A stretch of DNA of 64,000 bases from the NCBI GenBank assembly GCA_004352715.1, contig SCFE01000008.1, positions 3,400,411 through 3,464,410 on the forward strand. The letters are read 5' to 3'. Position 1 is the stretch's first letter. Each line of letters begins with the position of its first letter. This document shows, one piece after another, positions 33,030 to 45,011 of this stretch. Origin of the DNA: Hofstenia miamia (lineage: Eukaryota > Xenacoelomorpha > Acoela). The notes under the pieces were generated by a model. The model ran no database searches and was not told where the DNA came from. It worked only from the letters and a program-made list of their open reading frames with translations. Position numbers and translations under genes: made by a program.

Positions 33030-36000
33030 ACAGCATTCCATACCCAAAACTTGCACTGAAAATATTTGAATATTCTAAGCAAGCGCGCATGTGGAATTTT
33101 GTGTTGCGCCAGGGGTGGCTTCACACCCATTTGTTCAAGACATGTTTACAAAATTTAATTAATTGTATAATTGGCAACATCGAGAAAAAATTGTCTTATT
33201 TTGTCATTCTTAAATGGAAATATAGGTGGACATAAGAAATATTTCTTAAAACTGCCTATTTTGGCCACAGCTACCTTTTAGAATATGCCTTGTTCAGTTA
33301 GAAGAACAGCGAGCAGTAGTTATTAATCAGAGACTGATTTCCTGCTTGCACAAACTTTGACATCAAAACTGTTTTGTCTACTGCTAATTCTTTCTTGGAG
33401 TAATTCAGAAAATTTATTTTTCTACATGTCGGAAAACTGCGTGAAGTTATTGATGTTATTTGCAAAAATATTCTTTAACCATTGGCAACCCTAAGGTGCG
33501 ACTACTTCTGACTTTACCTACGGTGCGCCTGGACGAGATTTGGGTGGACTATGTACAAAAAATAAAGTAGTTAAGACTATAGTTGTTGCTGCCATGGGCA
33601 TTAAACCACTTTATTAACGGAACATTGGATATGGGAAAAATTCAATAATTTTGCAAAAATCGCAAGAAATGTTGATTTTTAATGTACTTCAAACACCGGA
33701 AAATTTTACGCAAACTTTCGCCATAGCATGGGAAACATACTTACCCATAGATGTATCATTATACTAGGGTTTCTAATAAGCTTGAAAAAAATTGTTTGAA
33801 TAAATCGAGTTTATCCTTGTGTATACAATGAGGCTCTTTGGGTTAAATTAATTTTCTAACTTTGTCAGACACAAATCCACGTTAGATTTTTTAGTATTTC
33901 AGGCCCTACTCTACTGTGAAATCTACAGAACGAATTGCGAAATTCATTAATTTAAATATTTTAACCCTATTTCTAATATTGTTACTTTTATGTAACAAAT
34001 ATATTTTCCGCATTTTTGAACAATTTTATCCAAGCTTGATAAGAAATATTTAAAGCCTTTTACATGGACATATCTATGGAGTTAGCTACATTCATACAAT
34101 GATGAAGATTGGTGCTGAAGTACAGGCAAATAAGACTAATTTTTTAATAAAATCTCATTTTTGCAAAAAATTTTCAAATTCTCTTAATACCTAATGTTAA
34201 GATAATGAGGCGGTCTTATGTCCATAGTAAGCAACAACTACCTTGAAATATTTTGCTTCAAAGGACAAACTGCATGAGTCCCAAACAAGAGCGCCGTGCT
34301 ACAGGTCAAGAAATTAAAGTAAAAATAGTGGAGACAGCTCTCTATTTTGTGGTGCTTTCAGGTTTTAAATATCTTCATTAGTTCGTGAGCTAAACCACTT
34401 AACCAATTTTTATGGAACCATGACAGATTTAAACAATTTCTAGTGTTATTACGGTTAATCGAGAACGAGAGTAATATTATGGATTGGATTTTTTATAAGG
34501 GCATTGAACTTTTTATATATTATTAATGAAATCCATTACATGCCAGTTAAATCATGGTAAAATAAAAATTATTTCGGCAAGAAGAGGTTACGTAGTCCGG
34601 CATATTGAATTCTCATTCAATTAAAGAGTTTGGTCACTTTGGGTAGAGATCTTCTCGACAATAATATTTGATGTAACATGTAGGTCTTTTAAAAATATAG
34701 CGTAATTCTGTAATAATTGTAAGCAATACACTAAAAAAATTCTACTCTGCAAAGTAGTCAAAATGCTTCTTGTGAGTATTTACCGGTACCATTTATTAGT
34801 AATAATGTCCCAGAAATTGAATTTTTTAACGAAATCTCAAAGGTCGCTGCAACTTCTTCCAAGATTTTTAAAATTTTCATGATTCTTCATTGCTTTTGTC
34901 AATTAACTCTAATCATGGTGGTTATAAACACAAATGTGGCAATATTTAATGCTCTGTTTCTATTTCTAACGCATCAAAACCTGCAGTTCTATTTATTAGG
35001 CAACTGCTATCAATATTAGCAAAACCTCTTTTAAGAGAATAATTACTAATTGCGCATTGAAATATATTTTGTAAATTTTTCTTCCTAAAGTATTTCATTA
35101 CACAAGTAACATATAATGACTCTTCAACTTGGCAAATATTTCAGCGTGAGTTCCAAAATGACTGCATCACCTCTTGAAAAGAACATTATAAACTACTGCT
35201 TTCCCTGAAAACAGATAAACTCTATTTTAAATTTTTTTCTTGGATCGGTTTCAGTTTTTTTGCGGTATACCGCGGAAACTACAACTGTTTGTTGGTTAGG
35301 GTGCATCATTATTTGATGTGTATATTTTGTAGCATTAGGCTTGTCTTGGAATAATGACATTTTCATTGTTGATATTTGCGGTAATGGGCAAGTAAACGCG
35401 CATACACGCTCCTAGCGTGTTTGGATACATAAAAACACAGGAGACCTTGTAAAATTGATTTTTTGTATACACTGAGGCATTAGAAGAAATGAAAATATTA
35501 CGGGCTATTTTTGAATTGTGCATGTTTTTGGAGATTAAAAACTACATCAGAATTGAATTGTGGAACTGCATCTTATTCTCACCATTATTGAAAAAAATAT
35601 TTACAAATTCATATAAGCAGATTCAGTAAATTGCATAAATGGCATAAAATGTGCCATTCGTATCCGTACGCAATCTTAATCAACACATGTCGAAATGGAA
35701 TTTTTGACTTTGCATATCTCTTTTACAAATATTTTATATTTTGTGTGTAACATTTTATTTTTTCTATAAATAGCAGTAATGATGATATGCTGAATGTAAA
35801 AACTCAGAGTGTATAAATAGTTTAAATAACTTGTCATTTTTAAATTTATGTAGTGTTTATCTTTCGTTTTTGCAAAATCTCGCAAATGTATGGTTCAATT
35901 GTAGGATTTGTTTAAATTGTATATGCTTATGTAAACAGACTTGAGTAGAATATATCAATAAATCAAGTATATGCGACAGCCTATAGTTAAATAGTGGAAA

Positions 36001-36089
36001 AGTGTTTGATCGAATTACAATCCCACCTGGTTCTAATGCGTAGTATTGTGCAGTGAGGAAGAATCAATAATAACTACCGTATAACTTCA
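31206..36089. other. AT-rich DNA, probable upstream intron of the galactosyltransferase gene
   Basis: No exon or family motif was recognised on either strand. A (TA)n tract lies at 32969-33026. GC-richer islets at 33085-33125 and 33490-33545 contain no open frame I can assign. Confidence 0.4.
32969..33026. repeat. (TA)n microsatellite
   Basis: About 58 bp of pure TA repeats. Confidence 0.95.
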
Positions 36090-36350
36090 GCAACGCATTC
36101 TATACCGCGTTGCCATGTGGTGACAACGAACATGGGTTCACAAATTGCAGGAGAAGATATATCTCAACATTCCAAAGTCAAAACTATGTAAACATTATTG
36201 CAACAAGGTGTGGCATACATTTCACACCTTGCTTTAAAACCAGAAAAGTGCAATTAAGATCTGTGTGTGTAATAACAATGGTCCATGCCAGCTCTACATG
36301 TTGGGTTCATGGCCGCACGCAATGACGTCGATTGAACCGCCATTCCTTTC
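36090..36350. promoter_or_regulatory. CpG-containing islet with a CRE-like site (possible promoter)
   Basis: Unusually GC- and CpG-rich for this window. It contains TGACGTCG (36323-36330, CRE-like), CCGCCATT (36337-36344, YY1-like) and the 13-mer ATGGCCGCACGCA (36309-36321), which recurs exactly in the promoter-like region of the gene at 42862. No coding exon is recognised. It could be a promoter or an old duplicated fragment. Confidence 0.3.
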
Positions 36351-39300
36351 ATCGTATTAGTACAACTGCAAGGCAGGTGACCACGCAAATATTTTATCTC
36401 TCTCAAATTGTTTTACAGTGTACAAAAGAATATTTGGCCACCTGAGAAAGGGCTAAGGAATGTATTCACACAGGGGGTACGACATAAACGTTAATGGAAC
36501 AGGAATGTATCGATAGACACACCTTGTGAAACAACGCGGTTTGCACTTCCCAAAATCATTCTGATAACTGTTTTGCAGGTTCACAAGTTTAGCAATACAA
36601 CAATGGTTTCACATTCATTATATAATGCAAATATAACAAAAAAATTACGATGATTTTCGAAATCTAGATTTCAGCATATACTCAATATAATTTTGTATAT
36701 TTCAGCTTTAAATCACCATAACTTTTATCTCTGCACAGTTTTATGACACATATTTAAAGTTAGATTTATCTCTGAATGAAATTTTTTAGTGCTATATATT
36801 TATATAAATAGTTTACAAAAATCGTTTATTTTTTCATCCTGAAAGAAATGTTTGATAGAATTGAGAAAAGGCAAATATGGTGATAAATGAGCTAACTTGA
36901 CACCATTTTTTCAATTTTCTTCAGCAAGGAAAATGATATGATTATGGTAAATTCTTGCATTACTATAGATGAAACATAATTCAACAAACTATTTATAAAC
37001 AAATGATAACTCTAAAAAGACTTTCCTTAAATGATTTGGCACTAAAGGCTATTCTCTCGACATTGAATACAAAAAACTCTAATTATTAGAAAACTATAAT
37101 TCCAAATACTCACCTTAAGCAATAGTGTGTACTTTTCAAAGCACAAACTGTTTTAAACACATTTTCAAACAACTTATTCTAAGCTTATTAGAAAATTTAT
37201 AAATATTGGGATATTTACACATCGAATCGTGAATGTGCTCCCATGTATTGGTGAAAATTCTAAGTTCATTAAAAATCACTGAAAATTTTACTTTACATAA
37301 GTTTCAGATCAACAGACAGTCTTAAATCTATGGGAGCAACAGCCGACCACATCAATTTCTTTTTCTGTAATTAAACCAACAAGAGCTCCTTTATGATAAT
37401 GTTGTAGAGCACAGCCCGGTTAAACCTTAAAATGTATAAATAATAGGAGCACTCTTCTATCACTTTGAGAAAATTGGACATTGCGAGTTATGAAGATTTT
37501 TTGAAGAAATCATTACGATATCATAGAATTCAATTAAATAAATCTTCTTCTTGGTGATTGAAACTGACCTAGCAAATATTTCGAAAATTCAAACATTTAT
37601 CTAAGACTTCCCGAGAAAAATATTCAAATATTCAAAATTAATACTATTTTGTGCCAGGTAGCTAATTTATAGATTATCTTGTTCAAACTGAAATATTTAC
37701 ATGTAAACTGTTATTGAGAAGTAAACTTAGCACCGGAGTTTGATCTTGATCAGTGCTGTTTTGCAATATTTGTAAATTTTTTATGATTAAATCTTTTACA
37801 TGTACTTTACCCTTGGCATTTAAGAGATTAGAAAAATATCGGGGTTATAATCGGAAGTGGACATTATCAAATGTTGGTCCAAGCACCCTTGGAATCCGAC
37901 CCGCGCCACTAATATTACTGCTAATTCCTCCCTGCGGAAGAGCTGAGGTAAGTTACTAGTGCAGGCTATTCAAAAAAGCAATATATTAGTAGATAGTCTA
38001 ATGGCAGGGCTGAAATTTGACTCTGTATGACGATAGTTTCAGGCATAAAAAGATAAAAGGTATGGTATACTGGAGTTTAAGTAGGGCTTAAATTTTGGAC
38101 AGGGATAACCATAAGCTGAGGCAGTAACACAGAAAGCTAAGCTAAAGATGCTATAGGTCTTCGACAAACAGACAAAAAATATCATTGAAGCAAAGTTGCC
38201 AGATGCTTGTGGCAAAAAATGAATAAATGTGTGGGAATCTTGAAAGACATAGCAGTGCTAATGGACAGGGGGGAACAAATACAGGAGAACGATAAGACTC
38301 AGAAACAGTGGTAGGAGCACTAATAGCTTGGAATAGCTAGGATTACCTAGGTGAGAAATTGTGGCAGTCCAGAAAGCAACATTGTTGTTATTTGTAAATC
38401 AAAAATATAGAAAGTGTTCATATTTTTGTTTAAAATTGTTGAAGTTTACTGCGTTAGAGTTTGAAACCATATTTTCAATGATATTTTGCCTTCATCAAAG
38501 GACCGAAAATATCTGTATGCTTCAATAACATTTGAAAATTACCTACATTCAAAGACCTCAAAATCAAAATGATATGTGTTCAGTATCCCAGCAATCTATC
38601 TATTATAGTAGGTCATAGTGAATTATATTTCTTTCAATGAAAATATCGATCAGAAAAATCTAAATCTTAAAATAAATTTACAATCATGATCTTTTTGGCT
38701 TGATGAACACTAAATATTCTGAAAAAAGTCAGTTTTAGTTGTGTTATTATGAGAATATCTTATGACATGTAAAAGTATCTACTGTTTGATCTTTAAAAAA
38801 GATGTTTCTTAATTTGAACTTGTCGAAACCTATAACAATTTCCACAATGTAAATGTATCTACTCTTTGAATTTTCTCGAATAATTAATTAGCTTTTATTG
38901 TATAATTTAAAATTGAAAATTCTTTGACACTAAAGCACATATTCTAAAAGCTGGAAATGTTCATTGTTTTATATTGTTTATATTTACAATTTATCCGTCC
39001 CTTATTCTTAATCTCTCTGCCTATTTAAGCGTCTTTCTCCAAATTCATAGTTAGTTATGTGACCTATGTATTTTACAGAGAGATGCATCTTTTTTTATAT
39101 TTGGAATATAAAGATAGATGATTTCTAAATGCAGCAGGAAGTCAACTCTTCCAAAAAAATGATGAAACTCTTGCAGCACATGGTCAAAAGCAGAGGCCGC
39201 CAAAAATTATGTAACCTCAATTTTCAGATAAGGTTCAGTACCGAACAAAAATGTCAAGACATTCATCTTGACAATTAATTTTTGCAATTATTAACACAAT

Positions 39301-40390
39301 AACGTGATGTTTTAGCAATAGGCTCAAACTTGGGATTGTCAATTGAAATCTTATGTAATTTTTTATTTAGAAATTTAGTTTTCATACAATGCTCTTCTCT
39401 GAAGGGGCACCCCAAAAACTATCTCCATAAATATATATGTCATATGTGTTCAAAATTTTATTTTCGAATTTATCAGAAGATTTGGAAATGTAAGAAGGGT
39501 AAATTGGTAAACAAATCCTATTAGATCACTAATTTTGACGTAATTTCAATGATTGAAAATGGATTTTAGAAAATGTGAGTGGTAATACTTTTGAATCAAC
39601 TGACTATATTTATGCAAACAATTTTTAGTATGCTAAAATGAATTCCATTTTTTGAAATGTATTATATGCAATGTATAATTATTGAAACAGCTTTCAGGGT
39701 AACACTTCACAGGGGCCTCAGATAAAAACTAAATTTATGATTAAAAATTGCATAAATATTTGAACTCACAATTCCAACATTGAGCTTTGTGCTAAAAATC
39801 AAAAGTATTGCGTTAATCATTGCAGAAATAAGTAGTGAATATGAATTTATGTCAGGTCCTGCATTGTTTTACAACTATTTGGGCATTGTTGATGTAATCA
39901 ATTGCTTACGTATTTAGATATATTCTATATTGGCGATACAGTAATGCCATAACTGTTGTATATCTATGCGAAACAATCTTTGTTATTATAAAGGTCAAAA
40001 TCTCATATAACTAGTTCTGTTTTGACAAATATACAGCTTGATTTTGTTTTCAAACAAACACTGTATTTTATAAATACGTTTAATTTGATAATGCAAACGA
40101 TGGGTAACAAACACTAACAAAGTCCTATAAATTTTGCTCTGAAGAGAATTTTAAGAATTTGTGGTGTTCTCACCATATTGCGGAAATATGTTGCATGGCA
40201 ACATTTACAAATAACACATGTAAACAATAGCAGGTTGGAATTCGATAAATGCGGTAAAAAATACCTCACTACCAAACTAACCTCATTATTTCATAAATCT
40301 AGATCAAGAATTTCTCACAAAATTTAACGTTACCTGATATTTCACTTATCTATTTCTTACTTCATGTATTTATTGAAAAAATACTAAATC

Positions 40391-40418
40391 TAACCATAAC
40401 CCTAACCCCAACCCCAAC
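40391..40418. repeat. Short telomere-like (CCCTAA-type) tract
   Basis: It reads TAACCATAACCCTAACCCCA then ACCCCAACT: about four degenerate units of the C-rich telomeric strand of TTAGGG repeats. Confidence 0.5.
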
Positions 40419-40476
40419 TTCTCAAACTTAGCTGTTTTATGAAGATTTTTATTGAAATAGCAATTTCACAACTTCA

Positions 40477-40480
<4 letters not shown>

Positions 40481-40525
<45 letters not shown>
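40481..40525. repeat. (TA)n microsatellite
   Basis: About 45 bp of pure TA repeats. Confidence 0.95.
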
Positions 40526-40529
<4 letters not shown>

Positions 40530-42419
40530 ATTGTGGCCTTTATTTTCTTTTAAGAATAACAAAACGGTAGCTAGGAATTGGTAGCAATTGCTAATTTTTA
40601 TGTAATGACAGTTCCCCTCAGTGTCCCTGACAATTTCTGGTCCATTTGATAATTGGGAAGTCTTCTATTTCACAAATTCTCTTGCAATGAATAATAGTAG
40701 GATTTTGTCTAAAATATGATGTTAGTGTAATATCAATGATTTATCTGTTTTTTTGTACTACACACAATCATTTTTATTTGATTCCATAGATTTAACTCAA
40801 ATATCGTACATTGAATAATGGTATTAGCTTATCTATGAACATTCAATAGAATTCCATAGTTTATAGATGTCTTCTTGAAACTATTTAAATAAAATTTAAT
40901 CCCCAAATTGCCCCTTTTAATGTTTATTAATTGCTGTTTGCAGTTGACAACTTTTTGATATTGAGTCTATTGACTACAGATTGGTTCAAAGTTGGAAATC
41001 TTTTCTTTTATCGTGTTAATTTTTACATATTTTAGAATCTCTATGATATGAATTTAAGTTAATTTTTCTCATATGAAGAAGTTAACATTTTTACTGCGGT
41101 GGAAAAAGCCATCACCCTAATTTATATATATATATATATATTGTTAGCATTATCAAAATGTAACTTCTATTAATAGATGAATAAAATTGTAAACTTTATG
41201 GATATTTTTATGTTATGTAAGCAAAAAATTATATCGAACCTTTTCATTGCAATTATTAATTACCACTTCTACTTAAGTATAAATTGAATTATAGCTCCCC
41301 ACCTCCAAATATTTAATTTTCTTCAAAAATAAAGTTTAAATGTTTGCATGTATATGTTAATAGTAAAATTATAAACTGTTACTATAATACAGAAAAGAAA
41401 TTTAGTCTCTTTTAAATTATTTATGAAATACTTTCCATCAGTCATTTCAATTTTCGACCTTAGATACAGCTAAACTAGATTAACAGTTTTATTATTTAGA
41501 TTAAGGGATTTATAAAATTCCCAGTTAAGTGTGAAATGATAGTTTAATAGTTTGTGTTTCAATGATAATCTAGGCTCTATTTGCAAAATGAACCGAGGAG
41601 ATTTAGTTGAGAAGTCTACCACATTTTCCAATTATACTTTTATAAATACATAATCCCTCGATAATAAACTTATTATCTAACTAAATATTGCGGATTATTA
41701 TTAAGGTTTTGCAATTTAGACAATATTACTGTATAATTAGATTTGCAATGTATAGAAAACATTTCATTGTAATTTTGTATTTTTCAAATTTTTATTTTGC
41801 AATATAATCAGTAATTATAATTTAAATAATTAGACAATTATCTATTATTATGAACTTTTTCTATACAGAAGCTAAAGCTAACAAAAATATGAAAAAAATT
41901 AATAAGAAATGGAAGTAAATACAAATTAAGTTACTTTAAGAAGATATGCTCTACAATGTGATAAATTAATATTTTGAGAGAAAAAAATATACATTATATA
42001 GTTTAGAATAAAATATTATTTTTTAAAAGCATTTTGGTGTAAATATGAGTGTGCAGAAATAGTATGAAGGTCTTGTTGGAAGGATTGAGTTTGTTTGATT
42101 AGTTTTATAAGAAAATTTGGAATTTAGATTGAAAGACAAATAAGTTGGCTAATTGATCTAAACTATTTAACAAGTGGATTTGAAAGCATTTTTGTTCCAT
42201 CTAGTTTGAATTAAATTGTTATGGCAAATAAAAAGTTGTTACACTTTGTTATTTTTGATGTTGTTTACAAAAGCCATCTGCAATGCAGTATTAGCATGAC
42301 ACCATGTAAACACAAAGAGTGGGGAATATTTCAATGAAGAAAGTTTAACCAAAAACAGAAATAGTGAAAAACACACAAGTTCTTTGATTTATGAACAGGG
42401 AGATCGAAGCCGTGATTGT

Positions 42420-42861
42420 TATCAGAGCGTAAACATGCACAGTACTGCCACCCCACATTGTTGTTTTATGGAGCCACGTGTGCGCCGCCATTGAAGACCA
42501 CGTTTCCACAACAACTATACAATTCACCAATGACACAAAGAAGAAATTTTCAAGTCGTTCCTCTGTGGTTAGTTACATTTAGGCGCGTATGGCCGCACGC
42601 ATAGCCAATGGTAGCGAGATATCAGAACTATGTTATGTAAACAAGAGACGTACTAATAGATTGGGATCGATGGTTAGTATTGCGACGCCGCCAGCCGGCC
42701 CAATGCGACGCTAATTGCGACGGCCGTTAATTGTCGCCGGCGGTGCACGTACTCTGGGTGCCATATTGACCACGCGCATCGGTGGGCTGATATGGAATGT
42801 AAACAGCTCTGGTGATATAAGCAGAACTTTTCAGTTTCAGCTTCATTTATGTTTGTGTAGG
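42420..42861 (+). promoter_or_regulatory. CpG-rich promoter and leader region of the GFR/GAS1-like gene
   Basis: Directly upstream of the receptor gene, the sequence changes from AT-rich to CpG-rich (GCGACGCCGCCAGCCGGCCC, TCGCCGGCGG). It contains an E-box/CACGTG-type core (42475-42480), a YY1-like CCGCCATT (42485-42492) and a CCAAT box in AGCCAATGG (42603-42611). Just before the ATG, TTATGTTTGTGTAG resembles a splice acceptor, so part of the leader may be spliced. The open frame extends upstream to 42715, but the signal peptide favours the ATG at 42862. Confidence 0.5.
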
Positions 42862-43851
42862 ATGACGCACCTCTTCATTATTTTAATTATAATTACACCC
42901 AAGATTCTCATCATCCGTGGGTTTAACTGTAAGGAAGAACTTCTAAGTTGTGTAGAAGATTCCTTTTGCAAGAAGGCTCTCAGCGATGTTGAGAAGTACT
43001 GTTCTTCTGTAGGTGATATGTGTTCGGATCCTGCATGTAAAGCCTCCATTGATCTGTTCCAATCTTCGGCAGGTGGATTACGCCTCCTTCAGTGCACAAA
43101 AAACTGTAAAACTGCCATAATACCAAGTGGAGAATCTATATGCAGATTGCAAAATCGAGTAAATGCATGTAGTATCTCTTGCTATGATGCATTCGTGCAA
43201 TGCTCTTGGAAAACTCATGCCTGCTACAATCGATATCAGATGTTTCTATGGGAGTGTTCTACCCAAAAAACTATTTCTGTGAGATGTCAACTGGCAGAAC
43301 TGGAGCTCATTGGAACTCATTATGGTAGTCGATTCGCCAACTGCATGCCAATGAAGCACAATTCCCCGATTCTTATGCAGAGGACAAGGCAATTTCAGTG
43401 GTTTAAAAGAAGAATAGCTGAAGTGCATCCACAAATGCTGGATGCTATCACACCAAGAGTCTCGTGCTCAAAAGCTGTTGAGTTCTGCAAGTTGGATGAA
43501 AATTGTGATCAAATTTTAGTTCAGCACATCGAAACTTGCGCTTTATACCCATGCCATCACAGATGTTATAACAGCTTCAAAAAACTTCATTCCACTAAGA
43601 AAAAACTCTTCTCTAGAATGTTTAAGTCCTGTACATGTGAAACAGAAGACTGCATCGGTGTTAGACTCTCAGAATACAAATCCAAATGCCAAATTCAGAA
43701 TCAACGCCATAAACATCATCGAGTAAAAAAGGAAATTCATCCAGAGTGGCTAGAACCATTGCCAAAGACAGCACTGCTCACAAGTTATCGAGTGAATGTT
43801 TGTAGCAGTCTACCTTGGATTACTCTCGTGTTTGTAGTCTTCCGATGGTGA
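42862..43851 (+). CDS. GPI-type cysteine-rich receptor, GFR-alpha/GAS1-like, single coding exon
   Basis: The 329-residue protein starts with a signal-peptide-like MTHLFIILIIITPKILIIRG. Three cysteine-rich helical modules follow. Module 1 (about 23-95) begins CKEELLSCVEDSFCKKAL. Module 2 (about 96-160) has CYDAFVQCSWKTHACYNRY. Module 3 (about 215-300) begins CSKAVEFCKLDENCDQIL and continues to CHHRCYNSFKKL and SCTCETEDC. The spacing C-x2-A-x3-C-x2-D-x2-C...C-x3-C...C-x-C is that of GDNF-receptor/GAS1 domains, which bind GDNF-like or Hedgehog ligands. A basic linker with HKHHRVKK precedes a hydrophobic C-terminus (SSLPWITLVFVVF) fitting a GPI-attachment signal. The lack of introns resembles GAS1. 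Whether it is GFR-like, GAS1-like or lineage-specific cannot be told here. No damage is seen. Confidence 0.72.
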   Translation: MTHLFIILIIITPKILIIRGFNCKEELLSCVEDSFCKKALSDVEKYCSSVGDMCSDPACKASIDLFQSSAGGLRLLQCTKNCKTAIIPSGESICRLQNRVNACSISCYDAFVQCSWKTHACYNRYQMFLWECSTQKTISVRCQLAELELIGTHYGSRFANCMPMKHNSPILMQRTRQFQWFKRRIAEVHPQMLDAITPRVSCSKAVEFCKLDENCDQILVQHIETCALYPCHHRCYNSFKKLHSTKKKLFSRMFKSCTCETEDCIGVRLSEYKSKCQIQNQRHKHHRVKKEIHPEWLEPLPKTALLTSYRVNVCSSLPWITLVFVVFRW

Positions 43852-44977
43852 AAGTTAAGTGTGGCATTATTAGAGGTATCAGGTGAGAGCAAAGCTGAGT
43901 GCAATTCCAGCAATCAAACTAGATTTTTCTCTTTTTTAATTGAAATTTTATTTTTGATAATTATAAATATATTTTTTATATAATTTCTTCTTGCTTGTTT
44001 TAAATGTTAGTTATTCGAAAAAGCCAGTGTTTTATTTACTTATGTATCTATTTAACATCCATTAAAACTGTTAAGTATGTATTGATAAAATTTTAAAATC
44101 CCAAGCACAACCGTAGTTTACAATGCAAAAATTTCAAAATTCTAATCTCCACGAATGCCATAATGAATTAGAAATTAGAATACATGATTTCCTTAAAAAC
44201 TAATTATTTAAGAACAACTATACCATTTTTAAATAATTAATGTCAAAATGTCAATTTTATTATTTGAAAAATTATTTCAATTAAACTATGCACGAGAATG
44301 ATAACTAGTTCTAACTATGTCTAGAAATAAATTAATAATGATGATTTTAAAATTTGAGGAAAAATTGTTCAATGTATAATTATACAGATATAAAATAAAC
44401 ATTTTATACTTTGGTATATGTGTATGTAAACTCCAGTCGAAGCCAAACCGTATGCATTCAATTGAAAAATTGCAAATGGGTTAATGTATTTTAAGCACAA
44501 TTTAACTACTAAGCTAAATTCAAAAATTAGTACATGTTTTACATAGCTCCGATTGATATTCATGTTCGTAAAAAATTTACTCAAAAAAGGTTTTGAAAAC
44601 TGCACACTGAAAGCATTGACCTTAAGGAAAAATGCATACTGAAAAATTATGATATATATATATATATATATATATGCTTTGCTAAAAATTTTAAACAACC
44701 TGAGTGAACCTTTCTATGTTAGTTTTGAAAATTGTCCTAAATAACATTATTTCATTTAGTACAACATTCTCAAAGTATCAACAAACATTATTTGAAATCC
44801 TTTTTCATTCGCGAAACTTAAAGAATAAAGGTTTTTTCGCACATAAGCATATTTTGTGGCTTAGGTATTGACAAAAATGTGGTTAATTCTTTCTCTACAG
44901 ATCTGAGCAAAATAATGTATGTATTTTATTTATTCTTCCATTCATATATTTATATGTATATATTATATATATATATA

Positions 44978-45011
<34 letters not shown>

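Larger units (their letters stand above)
36351..42419. other. AT-rich DNA without recognised genes
   Basis: Contains a short interstitial telomere-like tract (40391-40418), (TA)n runs at 40481-40525 and 41125-41141, and an unassigned open stretch (37753-37959) ending near a GAG|GTAAGT donor-like site. No supported gene. Confidence 0.4.

Noticed and set aside
32853-33056. Frames with IYIYIY runs (also at 44369-44698, 44879-45070, 58607-58882, 59604-59804, 61822-62076)
   Set aside because: They are translations of (TA)n microsatellites.
37753-37959. Open frame ending near a GAG|GTAAGT site
   Set aside because: Donor-like site, but no recognisable protein, and the upstream acceptor is weak; left unannotated.
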